Notes: generated by a model not told the origin, from the sequence alone. A DNA stretch of 64,000 bases from Nematostella vectensis (GCF_932526225.1 NC_064037.1:10398203-10462202); one strand, 5' to 3'. Counted from the stretch's first letter, positions 30,901 through 44,253 are shown. Made by a program: numbers and translations.

Positions 30901-33900
30901 ATTTTGATCAAGCAACTGCGAATTTCAATGTTTATTTTTCAATAACAGTATGTGTTGTATTTTGGTCTTTCGAAGCAGCAAGTATTCTTGACCATAGTAG
31001 TTATTTTTGATCAAGCAATTGCGAATTTTAATTCCCTAGACGACACAATTAGCTGAAGCCACGATAAAATTCTTGTTTGTTTGTGAAGAACGCGGTAGCA
31101 GAATACCGCTGTTATTGGGCTGACTTTCGGCAGTAAATAATGTGAATAAACATTGTAGAGAAATAATTCTTATGCTAAATGATGTTCTTTATACAGAGTC
31201 CTTTCTTTGTTTCTAAGTATGAAGTTTTTTTGTTTAATAACGACTCAGAAGTCCGTAAAAAGTCTGTTTCGATCACTAAACGAAAAGAAAATTCGAAAAA
31301 AAAACTTTGAAAGATTCCCTTCGAAGAAAGGGTCTCTACCATCTCTACGCTTGTGGTATTATCAGAACCATGCCGAGTACATGGTTCTATCTGAGTGGGG
31401 CGATCGTTCGCAGTGTGAATGGGGCGACGGTGCCCTGGGGCCATCGTTCCTGATACCTCCCAAATATTTTATCTTATGTGCATTCCAATGTACATACCTT
31501 TTAACTGACTTGAAACAATCCCAGTAAGGTTAGGCTCATCGCCATACCAGAAAACCCAGAACTCTTTAGATGAAGTAAACTTGGTAGTGCCAGGTCTTGG
31601 CTTGTGCGAGGGTGGGGAAATTGAGCGCCAGGAACACAGTATGTCTTGTGCTAGGGCAGCAGAAAAGGATGAGAGGATAGGGTCGTCCAAGACGCATAGC
31701 AGAGGGAGCTTATGGCCGGCATGAACAAATTTCTTCCACTTCAAGCCACATAAATCAGTCTGTTAAAAAGAAACATCAATTAGACTTCATTGTACTCAAA
31801 TGATAAATGTTTCTAAAAATCAGCTATAAAAACTAATAAAAAAGAGAGGATTGAATGACATTGATCTCCTTTCTTCCCTGTCTCACCTCCTCCCTCCTAT
31901 TTTTAATAGGTTCCTGAAATAAAACACCTTTTTTGTTAATTGGTGAAGGATGTACAGTAGTGTCTAATGCAAAGAAATTTGACAAAGATGTAGGTTTAAT
32001 CTGCTTAATCACCAAATGGAGGCAAAATTTGGAGAACTATATTCTTCTATTAATAGAATAAGAAGAAAAGGGAAAACACTCAAAGCAGAATTTATATCTG
32101 TCTGTCGGCACCAGTCAGTCTGATTACAATGTTATTAGACTGATTACATAATCAGAGACACAAATGTGATTTGATTTTAGGCTTATAAAAAGGCAACGAA
32201 CATAATAATGGGGTAGACAGATTAAATATTTGAAGAAAAAGTGAGTCATTCTTAATTTGACACAAGAAATAGTTATTACTAGCAGAGAATAACAAGCTAT
32301 AAAATGAAGATGTGGTATAATTTATTACAATGCCTTTAAGGGTAATCTTTGCTATAACTATTCACTTTTTTACTGGATTTAATTAAAATTGAAGAGTTTG
32401 TGGCTTCCAATTAACTGAGCTTCAACCATGATTGACAACTCTTTAGAACAGGAAAACACATTTGGCAGATAAATTAAATTAGTTAAATATGGTACATAAA
32501 ACCCTGAAAAGTTATGTGAAAAATACAATGATAAACGAGGTAATAGTGATTGTCTAGATAACATTTAAGCAAAACTGAAATCTAATTTTGAGCTGGTAAA
32601 AAGACTGGATTAATATAAAAAGGCAACAAATTTTAGATACTGCTTGTTCAGCATATCACCCAAATGGTATAGCATAAGAGCATAATGAAATAAATAAAGT
32701 AGTAATACAAGCTAAGAGATTTTCATTTAAAGTGTAAAAGTGCATACCCCCACCAAAAAAATGAGTTTTTATTCTAGATTTTTAATCTAATACCATTTCT
32801 GTTGCAAATTTAAGATAGCTTTATGCTATTTTGTAAGAACATCATAAATCATAGAGAAATTGACACTTAATAAAAATACCCAAATAAACACTAATTCTTC
32901 TTCTTAGTTGATGGAAATATTTTTGTCGAAAATTTCATTCAATTAATATGTTGGCCAACAGAGGTGGCAAAACTTTGGAAATGACACTGTTAGGAAACTG
33001 GATATCTAAAATCATTTTCTATTGACTCAATTTTGCAAAAGAAAAAAAAAATCATTAAAAGCAATACAAGTTTAAACACCTGATTTCCAAGTGACTCTAA
33101 CCAGACTTTTATCCTAACCCAGCATTTATAGTAGACAAAGCATACTAATAACAACCCTAGCTAAGTGGAGCTGCAACATCGTATTCTGACAAAAACACCA
33201 TTAATGTTAATTTATTTGGAGCACGTTTATGACTGTAATATCAGATCTGTTTATCTACTTTATCAACAGCAATGCACGCATTTCTTTATTTCTTTAAGTA
33301 GTCTCAAAAACAATAAAAAAAATCTAATGTTTTTCAAGGGAGATATTAACTAAAGAAAATGGAGATTTTTAGTGTTCTACACAAATAACAACAATAACTA
33401 TTCGGGAAGAGCAAATTGTATGCTAATGTAAACGATCAGTTTTATAAAAAAAACACACATAATATTGAAAATGATCATCACTAAGGTGTTTAAAGGGTAG
33501 AACAAAATATCTATCTGTTTAGTGATTAGTGGAGAGATTTGTGTCACTCAAATCAAAGTCTTGTAAAATGTTTATACTACGAGGGGTTATCCTAGTAAAG
33601 TGTAAGCTGATCGATGGTGCAGGTGCTGTTGATAAAAAAGAGACAATCGCATCCTGTACATAATGAAGAAAGAAAGTGATAAATGAAAGCAGTTGTTTAC
33701 AAGTTAAAAAACCAATGAAACACCATTTCTAGAATGATTGTCATAAAAAACATTTTATATCATCATCAGTCACCTGAATAGGGCAGCAAAATATTTTATT
33801 TTTTGGAAAATTCAAGACAGACTTACAACTACATGGCAGAACCCAATAACTCAAGCTTGGATAACTTAGAATTTCCTATGGAGTAATTTTAATAAATATC

Positions 33901-36900
33901 TTCATTCAAGTCATCTTGATGAAGATTCAAGTTAACAGTGTTAGAGTGTAATCAATAGCAATCCCTTAGACGATAGACACAAAAAAAGATGGATTGAGTG
34001 TTTTGTACTGTACATTAGACCTGTGATTAGGATTTGATCAATTTGACACTCACAATCTGTGAGCTGCCAATAAGTCCAAAAGAACTTCATATACAATACT
34101 GTCCATGCTGGCAAATAGAAGAGGACTAATCTGATATTTGACTAATCCACGAATTGAGTAGATAAGACAGGCTTTAACATGACCTTAGGGATTAATGATA
34201 AAGTACACATAATCCTTGACAGCACAGATTGCCAGGATTGCTTAGGCTAGCAATGAATGATTTCTGCGTTTTAAAGACATATTAACTGCTGATAAATGTA
34301 CAGTAGCAGAAATTAAACAATATATATATTCATATTTTTGGGACATTTTAAGGCTGAATATGTTCTTAACAATGTTCTTCAATTTTAATATAATACCAAA
34401 AAAATATTAGGAAGAGAATTACACTTATGATCAATAGCAATAATAAGGTTGTTACTATGAGGACAATTTGATTCTGCATTTTAGAACGCATCAGGGCTAA
34501 AAAAAGAAAAAAAATTCTGATATTTGAGCCACGGCACGTTATAAAAAATTGGTGAAATCTCAGGCTGGACGTTCTTATAAAAAGGTTCTTATAAAAAAAA
34601 AGAGTGTATGTGTGTAATCTTGAAGCACTGTACCACGTGTGCTGTAAACTTGAAATTTCAACGTGCAAATTTATGATTTTTACTTTTTTTATTAAATTTT
34701 ATAAACAAGTAAATAAATGTAAAATGTGAAATAAAAGTAGCAAAAAAAATTAAATAATAATATGCAGTACATGATAATATAGTAAAAGACTAGATGTTCA
34801 GTATGGTGTTTGATATTATTGCAAATTAAGATACAGAAAATGTATGTATCCTTCTTATGCTTTGAAACCTTTTGGCAATAACAAGGTGCAATAAATGACT
34901 TAATCAGGGTGCCACTGTAGTCTGTAAACATTATGTTACATACATGACTTAATAACTGTGGATAGTGGTTAGGTGCTAGATACACAATAATTGCCATATT
35001 AAAACAGTTATGGATAATATAAGCTAGAGTTTCCAGTAGTGCATGGCTCCTTTTGGATCAAACATAAATAAGTAAATTGATGGTCTGAAAGGTCAATAAC
35101 AAGGGTAAAAAACAGCAAAGGTTAAAGGCCACAAAAATACAACATCTAACTACAAGAAAACTGCCTGTTTACTTTTGATCAAGGTACTAAATTGGCCTAT
35201 TGAGTATACTTATATAGAGGGAGTTAAATGTCTTGACAGGCTTAATTCTACAGCCAAAAATATTTAACAAACTACAGAATGCTTGTGTGTTTTAGATGTT
35301 TATATAAAAAAAAACTTCAATTAGCCCCATATAGGGTATATATTGTGACATTTGCACAAATGATATAAACAATCTAAATTAATAGTTCAATAGGAAAGGA
35401 ACAGCTTATTTCATCATTTAATCTTGTCTTCTAAAATAAATGAAAACCTGATTAGGTGAGCACTGTTGCAATGCCCAAGCTCTATCTCAAACCAAAATCG
35501 ATAAAAAACAAAAAACAAAAAAAAAACAGGAACTTCTAGTGCAGCTTAATATAACTGCTGCAATGCACACCTTCAAATAAGTCAATATGGGTTTAGCAAT
35601 AAATGGCTATTTATTATCTACGAGCACTGTGGGCTGTATCTAATGCACCGACGGACAGATATTTCAATGGCCAAAAGCCAATAAAGACGTTTATCTGTTG
35701 CTCTAACGGAAAAATGAAAAATAACCAAAAGAGTAAAGCTACCTTAATGGATATATTATTTTCAATTGGAGTTTATTTGCATAGGTGATAAATGCTACAT
35801 GCGACTTATCAGGTTAAAAAATATATACATACAAATATGTTTTGCCAAAATAATATAATACATATATAATCATACGGTAAAACAAAAACCTACCACAAGC
35901 TAAGCACTGTAAAGCCCGATTACAACGCATTTTTTTTTTTCGATAGATCATCAAATGTTTCAATCAAAACAAATGCACTAGGAGTTTTTAAGTCCATATT
36001 TGAAGAGAATCACACGTCCACGGGGTCGAACGTTCGATGACAATAACAAACATATCCTTTAACAGAATGAATCATAAAAAACACAGTATGGAAGTATTCA
36101 GCATGTAAAAGCTTATCGATTTGGGTAATCAGTTTACCAGCAAATCTTACACGGCGGAGGGAAAAGATTGTTGTTTTTGAGTTCTTGGGGCAAGTGAAAT
36201 GAAGTCGAGAGGTGAAAGCGACAAGTGACTCTTTTTGAACCGATTGGCGAACTTGAAATTTCACAGGCAGACAAAATAACAGAGAGCTTCCGGTTTTAGC
36301 AAGATTTGGAGCAAACAATCATTTGAATACACCTTGCAGAAAGTAATTAGAAAGACTAACTTGTTAGGCTGAGAAGTTAAATGTGTTCTTTCTCCTGTTT
36401 ACCTGTACTATCGGGATTTAGAAATCATGAACGTGGAAGTACTCTACTGAATGTGAATAGATAGAGGAGATACCCCTCCAAAAAAAAGATTTTCTTACCA
36501 GAACAATAAATAATGTAATATGCTCGATCACAAATCGCTATGAAGGATTAGCCTAGTTCGACACTTTAACACCGATTGAAATTTAGTGAAATTATTCGAA
36601 TAAGTGGTTTGCACGCATGGCATACCAGCGGAATCTCGAGCGTAGAAGTCAAGAGGAGAGCTTGGAAAATACGTGAAAATCCATACATCAACCAACAATA
36701 AGTGCTATGCATAAGCGAATGAAAACATTGAGAAATTAAATCCAGTTAAACATTTTAGATCAGTAAGTCTGGGACAATGCCGCCGTTTGTGGATATGCAG
36801 GTCTCGATGTCTGCCGTTGTGATGTTGTGAATGTGTTAAGAAAAATGCAGGGCAATGCTATAACCTCAAATCACAAAGTGCTTACATGACACTCTGGAGG

Positions 36901-37741
36901 CTAGAAACAAATCCTCGTATCAAAATAGCTGTTACGATCTCGCGATAATTGGGAATTCGAGGAAACAAAATGAGATGTTTGTCTAGAGCCGTGTGATGAA
37001 GAGGAGAGAAGAGATCCCACGATTCAAAATGTGTTGATTCGCTGACTGTAACACCAAGTTGAAACAAGGGTCTAAAAGACAAACAATAAAACCCTTTGGA
37101 TAGACTTAGCAAACGGATGCAAGGTGCCTTGGACAGTTGTTTGTAAATGTAAGGAGTGCAGTTATATACGCGCTAATAATTGTGATTCGCTTTTTATCGT
37201 TCACCAGGCGAGATGTAGTAAGGTTACGGTGTCAACACGGCCAAAAAGACTCGTGCATAAAATCTCACTAAAAATCCGGTGCTTTACCATAGCCAGATCA
37301 GTTGTATCTAGTAAGAGGATTCTTCCTAAACTAGGGTAATTATACGGAATATTTAAGAATGAATTAATTCCGCCGTTGGATAAATAGAAGGTAAATTCGT
37401 ATTACACTTTAGAACAACTGAAATGAGCCTCCGAGTTTACAGTTAACGATCTTCTGTCTAGAGACGAAATTGTCGCTTCTTTTGAGCTTGATGGCCCTCT
37501 ACCGGTGCCTAGCTCGGTAAATGAACACCTTGGGGAGTTTATCGTCGGTTCAGTGTAAGGTTTCTTGAGGTTCAGAGCAGTTATTCGAAGGATAGATGGT
37601 GGTAACATGTGACATGAGTCCGTGTAAGAACCCCCGAGCAGTGGACAGCATTACCACGCTTTTAATACTCACCAATGCGAATACATTTGAGCAACAATCA
37701 TCCAAATCGGCTCCATTGAAAACACAACTCGAAGTAGTCAT
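12928..37741 (-). CDS. MED13: Mediator complex subunit 13
   Basis: Exons in order: 37741-37673, 31759-31498, 30198-30114, 29922-29839, 29429-29284, 28972-28724, 28030-27745, 27106-26942, 26557-25871, 25156-24214, 23434-23250, 23031-22307, 21882-21706, 21443-21220, 20860-20743, 20363-20304, 19540-19411, 19047-18816, 18329-18084, 16157-15773, 14920-14753, 14256-13613, 13245-13142, 13069-12928. Phases agree at every junction and the total is 2,171 codons plus stop, close to human MED13 (2,174). The N-terminal domain matches human MED13 (GIKWKK-like, [22 protein letters not shown]). The PIWI-like C-terminal part matches at [51 protein letters not shown] and DALSWLT. The nuclear product links the CDK8-cyclin C-MED12 kinase module to core Mediator. 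Exon 9 has a seven-Gln run; exon 10 is Gly-rich with two PGRPR motifs. The acceptors of exons 3 and 6 were chosen by phase and homology. Confidence 0.97.
15321..15624. mobile_element. Short element with CAGG...CCAGG-type ends
   Basis: It lies in the intron between MED13 exons 20 and 21. The left end reads CAGGAGGGTACCCAGG, and the right end read on the minus strand is CAGGCCCGTATCCAGG. The flanks share GATTT on both sides, a possible 5-bp target duplication. Inside are C-runs near 15530 and 15582-15599. No coding capacity. It resembles short hAT-like non-autonomous elements, but the short duplication leaves the class open. Confidence 0.5.
16158..18083 (-). other. MED13 intron 19 with an inverted-repeat pair
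   Basis: This is the intron between exons 19 and 20. It holds a pair of inverted segments at 17426-17452 and 17784-17811 (shared core TGACGGAAAAAC), probably the ends of an old MITE. A 127-codon plus-strand frame (16994-17377) shows no recognisable domain. Confidence 0.5.
19980..20275. repeat. Candidate dispersed repeat in MED13 intron
   Basis: A GC-rich island within the intron between exons 16 and 17. It contains mutually inverted and repeated pieces (gtccggt..., ggtatc/gatacc, ctcggtcagta, cctcggtcacgg) and differs in base composition from the surrounding AT-rich intron. It looks like a compact interspersed repeat, but termini and target duplication are not clear. Confidence 0.35.
21834..22150. 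repeat. Array duplicating MED13 exon 13 acceptor
   Basis: Four tandem units of about 75-90 bp. The unit at about 21834-21905 spans the 5' part of exon 13 and its splice acceptor; three more copies run into the intron to about 22150. All share the string gatac.ccactcccacaagaat..aatagacac. On the minus strand only the exonic copy keeps the acceptor AG (attag|attctt). The other copies read attac or attgt at that place, so their acceptors are disabled. Confidence 0.8.
23600..24180. repeat. Minisatellite with 72-bp higher-order unit
   Basis: It is an intronic array between MED13 exons 10 and 11. A degenerate 15-20-bp motif (ataactacatacc-like) fills 23600-23900. A regular 72-bp unit then repeats, with tatggtac at 23911, 23983, 24055 and 24127. 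Because 72 is divisible by three it gives an artefactual 24-residue repeat frame on the plus strand. Confidence 0.9.
25209..25231. repeat. (AT)n microsatellite
   Basis: A short AT dinucleotide run in the MED13 intron between exons 9 and 10. Confidence 0.85.
29510..29740. repeat. Imperfect ATC-rich trinucleotide repeat
   Basis: A degenerate (ATC/ACC)n tract in the MED13 intron between exons 4 and 5, producing Ile-rich (plus) and Asp-rich (minus) pseudo-frames. Confidence 0.8.
31760..37672 (-). other. MED13 intron 1
   Basis: A 5.9-kb AT-rich intron between the 69-nt first coding exon and exon 2. I see no conserved coding sequence, RNA gene or long repeat in it. Homopolymer A and T runs are frequent. 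Long first introns often hold regulatory sequence, but nothing specific can be called. Confidence 0.7.
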
Positions 37742-40700
37742 GCTAAAAGCATGACTTCGTAGACCATCGGTGGCGAATTACAGTCGCAAACTTAGAAGGA
37801 AAGGCCCCACTTGGTAATCGTTTTACTTCAAAGGAAATCGCAAAAAGATGGCAGGCTGAAGTGACGTTGTGAGGCGCCAGCTTCATACCCGCTCCTAATT
37901 GGATAATATTCGTCACGTGACGAGTAGGAGGTCAAACAACTCAGACGATTCGAAAGAAAAACCTTCGATTTTCCCTTTTTTTCTAAAAGGGTAATGGGAA
38001 GCAAAACACAATAATGGGGCTTATAAAACATTTTGTGATTATAGACAGACAAGGAGGTATCATTTTCAACATGAAATTATGTTCAATCTGTTTATAACTA
38101 TTGAGCTCAAATCAAATATTGCTAACTGCATTTGCAGTTTAGTATCTCAAAAAAGTGACAATAATAATCACTAATCAAACTTATTGCATTATATATAAAT
38201 GTGTTTTATCAGACACGCTGAAATTATTAAACAGTTACAATAACATACAAATAAATGTGATAAGCATTTCAAACACTTTGCATTCCGTTTTTAATGGAAT
38301 TCGATAACTATTTAAATTAAATTTTACTTATAAACAGGACGTGTCATAGGGTAGGCAGTGTTTCAACCTTCGAGCAAAAAAATTGTCGAGATGCCAAAAA
38401 GTTATACTTTTTCTTTATTTGGTGAATTCACGCGAGGCATTGCGAGAAACTTGTTAAAAGTCTTTACGGGTAAACAAAAATAATCACTTAAAGATATTTT
38501 TTTTCTTCCTTTTTGAAGCATCATAAAAAACTTACAATCAAAGTTTGATAAAAATAATTAGCGTTTAACAGTAGCGTTTAATAAGTGCGGAATTTCAATT
38601 CTCATTTTCCATAGTGTAGCTATCAAACACATGTCGTAGAGACACATTACGTGAAATTTACCCCCCAAATTCATCATTTTTTTTTCGAAAGACAGCATAA
38701 ACAAACTTAAGAGCATACTATTTTAATAACAGGTTTCCTTGGGCAATGGGTCATTAGATTTATATGCATGTTGCTTTGTGCCCTGCCGACGTTTTTTGCG
38801 GAATCCAAATAAATCCCGCGAAAACGTGACTGCGATTCGAACACCCTTAAATCACCGCAGAAACTCTCACAGATAGTCAAAACATTTTCCGAAATGGTAT
38901 ATTGACTAGTAAAACAATGATTCACTTCATTCGCTGGGAACCGCCGAATTTCATTGCCATTTTATTTGAAATCAAGTCAAATGAAAACGAGTGTAAATAA
39001 CCCGCTTCCGATCAACTGCTCCTAAACTGAATGTCGTGCAACAATTTTTTTACACGAAAATAGATTTGCAATAGTGTATCCGTTGTCTATGACACAAATT
39101 GTACTGTTCCTTTTTAGAGTCAGTTAGTGTTTCAGTTAGCGGTGCGTTTTTGGACTTTTCCATACGCTTTTGAATAAACCCGACAGCGTGCGAGACGTCA
39201 TTCAGTATATAGAATGTTGATCTTGCAAAATAGACCAGCGCAGATGTCCGCAAACATTAAACGGTGGGTATTATCATCTTATTTGGAAAATTTTTGCTGT
39301 TGCGCTTTTGGGGGAACAACATCGAGTGAGGGGCGGGGGTTGATATTACCTTATTTTAAGTTGGATTCTCTTTTTTTTGGCTTTTAGAGAAAAAAAAAAT
39401 GTCGAGTGCTGGGAGAAGGGGGGGGGGGGGGGAGGCAAGATAGGGGAATATTGTGGGAAAGGGTTCGAGAGAAGGGGTGAGGGTATATGGCAGTCTCTCG
39501 TGACTGTATCCTACTATTTTGTTTGTTGGTGGGATTTTCGCCGCTAGCAATGAGGTGTTCTAATTCTAATGGAGTTAGCTTCCCGTCATTTACTAAAACT
39601 GTCATTTTATCCCCTAAGCAATCAGCAATAGGTCTAACAAAGATGTGCATTTAAAATAACACAATAAGTCTAGATCCATTAATTTGTGAGGGTATCTTAT
39701 TTTATTAGATTTGCTAATGCACGACTTTGGGGCGCTGGAATTAACCACTATGAGAATACAAAGAAAATACTTAAGTCAATGAAAACCTCAATACCACCAA
39801 AATACTGATATGGAATCCATACGACCTTTAGTACTTTTTATCATCTTTGATCATCAGAAATCAATAACTCTTCTGATTTACGAAGAAGGAAAAGTTAATT
39901 CGATTGTAACAATTACACCTAATGGATGGGATAAAAAAAAAAATAATAAAACGGAGACTAGACATCACCGGCTATTATATGCAAGAGTCTCTAATTACTT
40001 CCAAGTTCGTGAAGTTTATTATGGCTTTTACTCATTGTGTCTGGATTTTTTTTTTCAACGTAAACATTCACTTGAGATTTTACAAGTATTCTTTCTTAAA
40101 AAAAAAAAGAAAAAAAACTTAATTCCATTTCCAGGAATTTCTATCATCTGCCATGATGTCAATTTCAACACGTCTTTTCAATCATTTACAGGTCAGAAAT
40201 CATTGATATGATCTCATCAACTTCATCACAATGTCTTTAATGAAATCTGTAATAATGTCAGCATAGTCATGTGTCGTTATGTGTCGTCACGTCGTTAACA
40301 TCAATATTTTATGTTGAGGTCTGATATCCTTTGCCTTCATAGTAGTGACATCATCGGTGATAAAGTCATCAGGGTTTTTATATCAAGAGTCATTTTTAAA
40401 AGTGTTGTGTGTGCTATGATGCAATAATCAACATGCGTCACCAAATCCATGACGATGTATGTGTCATATCGATAATTGCGCCAAACCGCCAAGGGAAGTT
40501 TGATAATTTGACGGGGGAAAGGGGGGGGGGGGGGGGGGTCTCTTCGCGCGATCTTTTCCACCGGATAATAGTTTTGCAGAATTTCAAATGACCACAATAT
40601 GACGACAAACACAATAATTTTATTATTGCCGATGACACATTTGGTTGACATGTATATGATGACACAACGTCCTGTGACACACAAATAGATGACTGTTGAG

Positions 40701-41456
40701 GATTGAAAGATGTTGATTATGAAATCATAACAACCTCATGAAGATTCACAACCAATAGTAATGACCCTCTCACTTTCATGAAAGCACACTGTTAACTCGA
40801 GGCATAACAGATTGATACTGGTGACAACACACGCATGACAATAAAGATACATGACAAAAACCTGTAGCCTCTGATGACAGATAATGATGCTGATGATGAC
40901 ACAAATCATGTTTATGACACTATGTCACATGATAGCAAGGATATGACAAAAATGATGACACCACCATCATGACCCAAGATAATAAAATCACAACAGGCGA
41001 TGGCACTAACATGACAACACATGCTGATGACATTATTGAGTTGCTGTTAGACATGATGAAACTAGCCATTAACAACATTATGGTAACACATGTTGTTAAC
41101 ATCATAGACACAGGATGAACAACACTGATCACGCATGTAAAAGTACCTAGGAAGCACACAGCAAATAGTTAATACTTTTGTGTCATCAACTTCAATATAT
41201 GAGCCTGTGTAGCAAGCATTATGGTAGAAACATAGAGCAAGCGGAGAGTATGACTGTGGGTAGCTATTTCTCCACTGAAACACAACAAAATGCTTGCAAA
41301 GCAGCCTACACTTAACACGATGCTCTCTACAGCTTGATTGTTCATGGTACTCTACAGGCTCTGTAGACCAAAATGAATGAAAGACAATAAGAAGATAAGA
41401 ATTGTAATGTTGTAAAACAGTAAAGTCAGGCACAAATAAAATACATTGGCTTCCAT
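37742..41456. other. Spacer between MED13 and the module-gene cluster
   Basis: The MED13 promoter region should lie just above 37741. G-runs occur at 39418-39432 and 40521-40538. Positions 40250-41110 are rich in irregular atgacac and catgac repeats, resembling a decayed satellite. A minus-strand frame around 39540-39650 looks mildly protein-like but is too short to assign. No gene is supported. Confidence 0.5.
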
Positions 41457-44253
41457 TTATTTCTCAGATAAGGAATCTAATTTAGTTCCCAAATACTCAA
41501 CAAGCTGTTTGACCTGCTTCCAATTTTCGAACACTTTCATCTTTGACCGATCCAGCTCAAGCGCATTTTTTCTCAATTCTTTTATCTCACTTCTTAACCT
41601 GTTCATTTCTTCTTGCTTCTCCTTCACCTTTCTAAGACATTCTAATCTCATTGAATCAAAATTAGAACATTCTTTTTCAAATGTCTGTGAAGCAAGACGG
41701 GCTTCTTCAAGGTCACGTTCAGTCCTCTGTATAAGATCACTATGATTTTCTGGTTGCACTAAATCCTTATTGTTGGGAAAATTCAAGTGACATCCAGAAA
41801 AAGGAACATCACCTTCATTCTCAATGTAATCTTCATAGTCTAAAATCACTTTGCTTTTTTTAGTCCTATTTTCTTGGAAATTGGAACTGGCTACTCGCTT
41901 CTGCCTCTCTGGTTTTGTGGAGCTACATGTCTGGTCTTCAGAAGCTAGTTTACAGGGACCACTCCCCCTTGTTATGGAATTACCAGAAATTGTTACCATT
42001 GTTGGCATTGTATCGAGCCTTGTCATACTAGAAAACCAGCTAGAGACTGGTTTATCTGAGGCTGAGCTGAAGACCACATGTATCGTTTGATGTGCACTAG
42101 GATGCTCTGTGTCACTATCTGAAAATGAGCAAAATTGGAAAAACAGTGAAGGGGGTTTGTTCTGTATCTCAGTTAGAGTACCACAAGAACCACTGAAAGT
42201 TATGATTTTCATTTTCGTGTTTCATTTCAGGGTGGTACCAGGGGGTGCAGCACTAGGGGCAAGAATGACCAGTAGGGGCGTGGCTATGCCCCCATTGTTT
42301 CTTTATGTTACTGTATTGTGCCCCCCCCCAATAATTTAAGGCCTGCTACAGATATGCATTTGCATGTCACTTAAGTGATGTTCATCAGTTTTCTTGTTAG
42401 TGTAAAAGGTTGTGGAAGGTTTGTCAAACAGCAAATAACTGTGGAAGCACGGGGTATACTACTTCCACAGCCTTTAGAGCCTATGGTACTATCTCGTTGC
42501 TACGAAAGGGAAAAGCGCTACATCCGGTTAAATAGACTAAAATCGCCGAGCGCCTTCCAACTTGGATCCGTGGCCCAGTGGTTAGCACCTTTGACTCGTA
42601 AGCAAGCGCTCCGGGTTCAATACCCGGTCAAGTCCTTTTTTTAAATGTTTTTTTTCGAAACTCCAGTTCTAATTTTCTTTGTTCTTTTTTTCCCAAGAGA
42701 TTAAAATAAACTTTTGACATTTTGTAGAAGAGAATGCAATTATTATATGTTTTTCAAGAGTAAAAATAGATGGCGAAAAAAAACAAGATGGCTGCCATTT
42801 TCGCGAGAGAAAAACACGTCAATTTTGAACATTTTACAACAATTGCGAAATTTTTTTCACTCAAACCATCGATATTACCACTCCTAACAACTTAGCGCAT
42901 GGGGTTTTTGATTTTTGATGAAATGAAAAAGTTATTACCAAATATGTTGTTTTTGAAGAACATAAAAATTCGCCATTTCTCGAGGTAGCAAAATTTTGCA
43001 AATCCGATGCGTGAAGTTTAAGAAAATAGTGATGTTAAAATATTTCTGCAAAAAAATTTATGGTAGATTTGAACAGTAGCTTCTCCGACACCTTTTTATG
43101 TTCTGGGTCACGTGACCATGGGAGGGGTCAGATGACGTCATCACTTGTGTCTTTTATGTCTAAAACACTTACGTTGAAAGTTCCAAGAGATTTGACAAAA
43201 AACAGAAGTTTTTATAAAACAAACAAATTTCCCTAGCAATGGACTCAAAAGATAGTACCATAGGCCCTTAATTGTTCGTCTATCTTTCTACCCATATTAT
43301 CATCAGGCTATGATAAAAAACAACGTTTGCTTCTTAAATATCAAACTATCATCAGAATTGGCCTACAAACCTTGTTTTGGAGGGGGGGTAACATCTGCAG
43401 GCAATTTGAGGATCACATGTCCCTGGAGTTTGTCCTCTAATTCCTTGAAAACTCTTAACTCATCCTCCATCTCTTCACATGATAGTATATCAAAAACATC
43501 CTCTGATTTGTTATTTTTGCTCTTTATAATGCCCAGAACTGCTTCTGGTTTAATAGTTCCATTCTCTTTGAGCTCAATCAATTTAGCAAGGAGATGTTCC
43601 AAACAGGAGAGGAAATGGACCTTTTGGTTTGTGACAGAAAATCGCCAAAACGCCTTGAGATGGTATTCATTGCTAGTATGCTGTTTGAATTCATTTTCGT
43701 ATCTCTTCAAAGACAACAACTTCTTGGCAACAGCATGAAAAACGGTCTCAGAGTTATTGTCCTTTAGTTCTAATATCCGGGGATCAGCTGCAGTCAAAGT
43801 ATTTAAAATTTCAGAAAATGCAAGAATTCTGCGTTTCGGCTTCATTCTACAAGCGGCCTTATTTCTCTTGTTTTCTGTCCAAGCGCCTGATTTATATAGA
43901 TAATTCAATGCACCCTGTAAACAACTCTCTCCTGTTGATTTCACCTGCACAAGTGGGTCCAAGCCCATCTTCAAAAGCGTCTCTACAGTTCTGCAATTCC
44001 CGAAAGCACACGCTAAAAACATCAACGGTAGCTGCAAAGATCGTTCATGATCAGGAACATCGTCATTTTTGCTCCATCCGGTGGCCATGGTTTTCTCCAA
44101 GCCATCCGCTAACAAATGCAGTGATCCAGGTCTAGAGTAGCCGTAAGACTTGTTATGCATTGAAAGCAAAGCTATTATAAGCTGGTGGTGCTCGATTTCG
44201 CAGTATTTACGGCAAAATGGAGTGTGTTGAGTTTGTGGATTGAGGGCCGCCAT
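41457..44253 (-). CDS. Knuckle-ankyrin-coiled-coil protein, one module
   Basis: Two exons, 44253-43371 and 42118-41457, joined by a phase-1 intron into 514 codons. The ATG sits in AAAATGGCGGCC. Residues 10-23 carry the knuckle H-x3-C-x3-C-x3-H-H. Residues about 65-240 hold ankyrin-like helical repeats (VPD....LQLPLMFLACAFGN, then GLDP, then ETVFHAVAKKL). Exon 2 begins with a Ser/Thr-rich linker, has basic clusters (PERQKRV, RTKKSK) that could serve as a nuclear signal, then an acidic stretch. It ends in a strong coiled coil over roughly the last 90 residues. It is the simplest of three paralogues in this cluster. I do not recognise the family, so no function is assigned. Gene structure is well supported by splice sites, phases and paralogue similarity. 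Confidence 0.85.
42119..43370 (-). other. Intron of the one-module gene
   Basis: Besides the tRNA-like segment it contains a CAGGGTGGTACCAGGGGGTGC-like element end at about 42230 and AT-rich sequence with motifs such as aagatggctgccattttcgcg near 42785. No exon is apparent. Confidence 0.5.
42564..42635 (+). tRNA. tRNA-Thr(CGT)-like sequence, probably degenerate
   Basis: A 72-nt segment in the intron of the one-module gene, antisense to it. The T-arm is perfect (CCGGG TTCAATA CCCGG, a good B box). An A-box-like TGGCCCAGTGGTTAGC is present, the anticodon loop reads CTCGTAA, and a T-run follows directly as a pol III terminator. The acceptor stem has two mismatches and the D and anticodon stems are also imperfect. 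A tRNA-derived SINE head or a tRNA pseudogene is more likely than a working tRNA. Confidence 0.5.
44185..44226 (-). other. HCCHH knuckle motif, one-module gene
   Basis: HTPFCRKYCEIEHH: spacing H-x3-C-x3-C-x3-H-H is the same as in the five other modules of the cluster. The Cys/His spacing suggests metal binding, which is inference. Confidence 0.8.

Noticed and set aside
39384-39650. Minus-strand frame with a protein-like stretch (DCLGDKMTVLVNDGKLTPLE)
   Set aside because: Only about 35 residues look ordered, the rest is low complexity, and no flanking exon could be joined; possibly a transposon relic.
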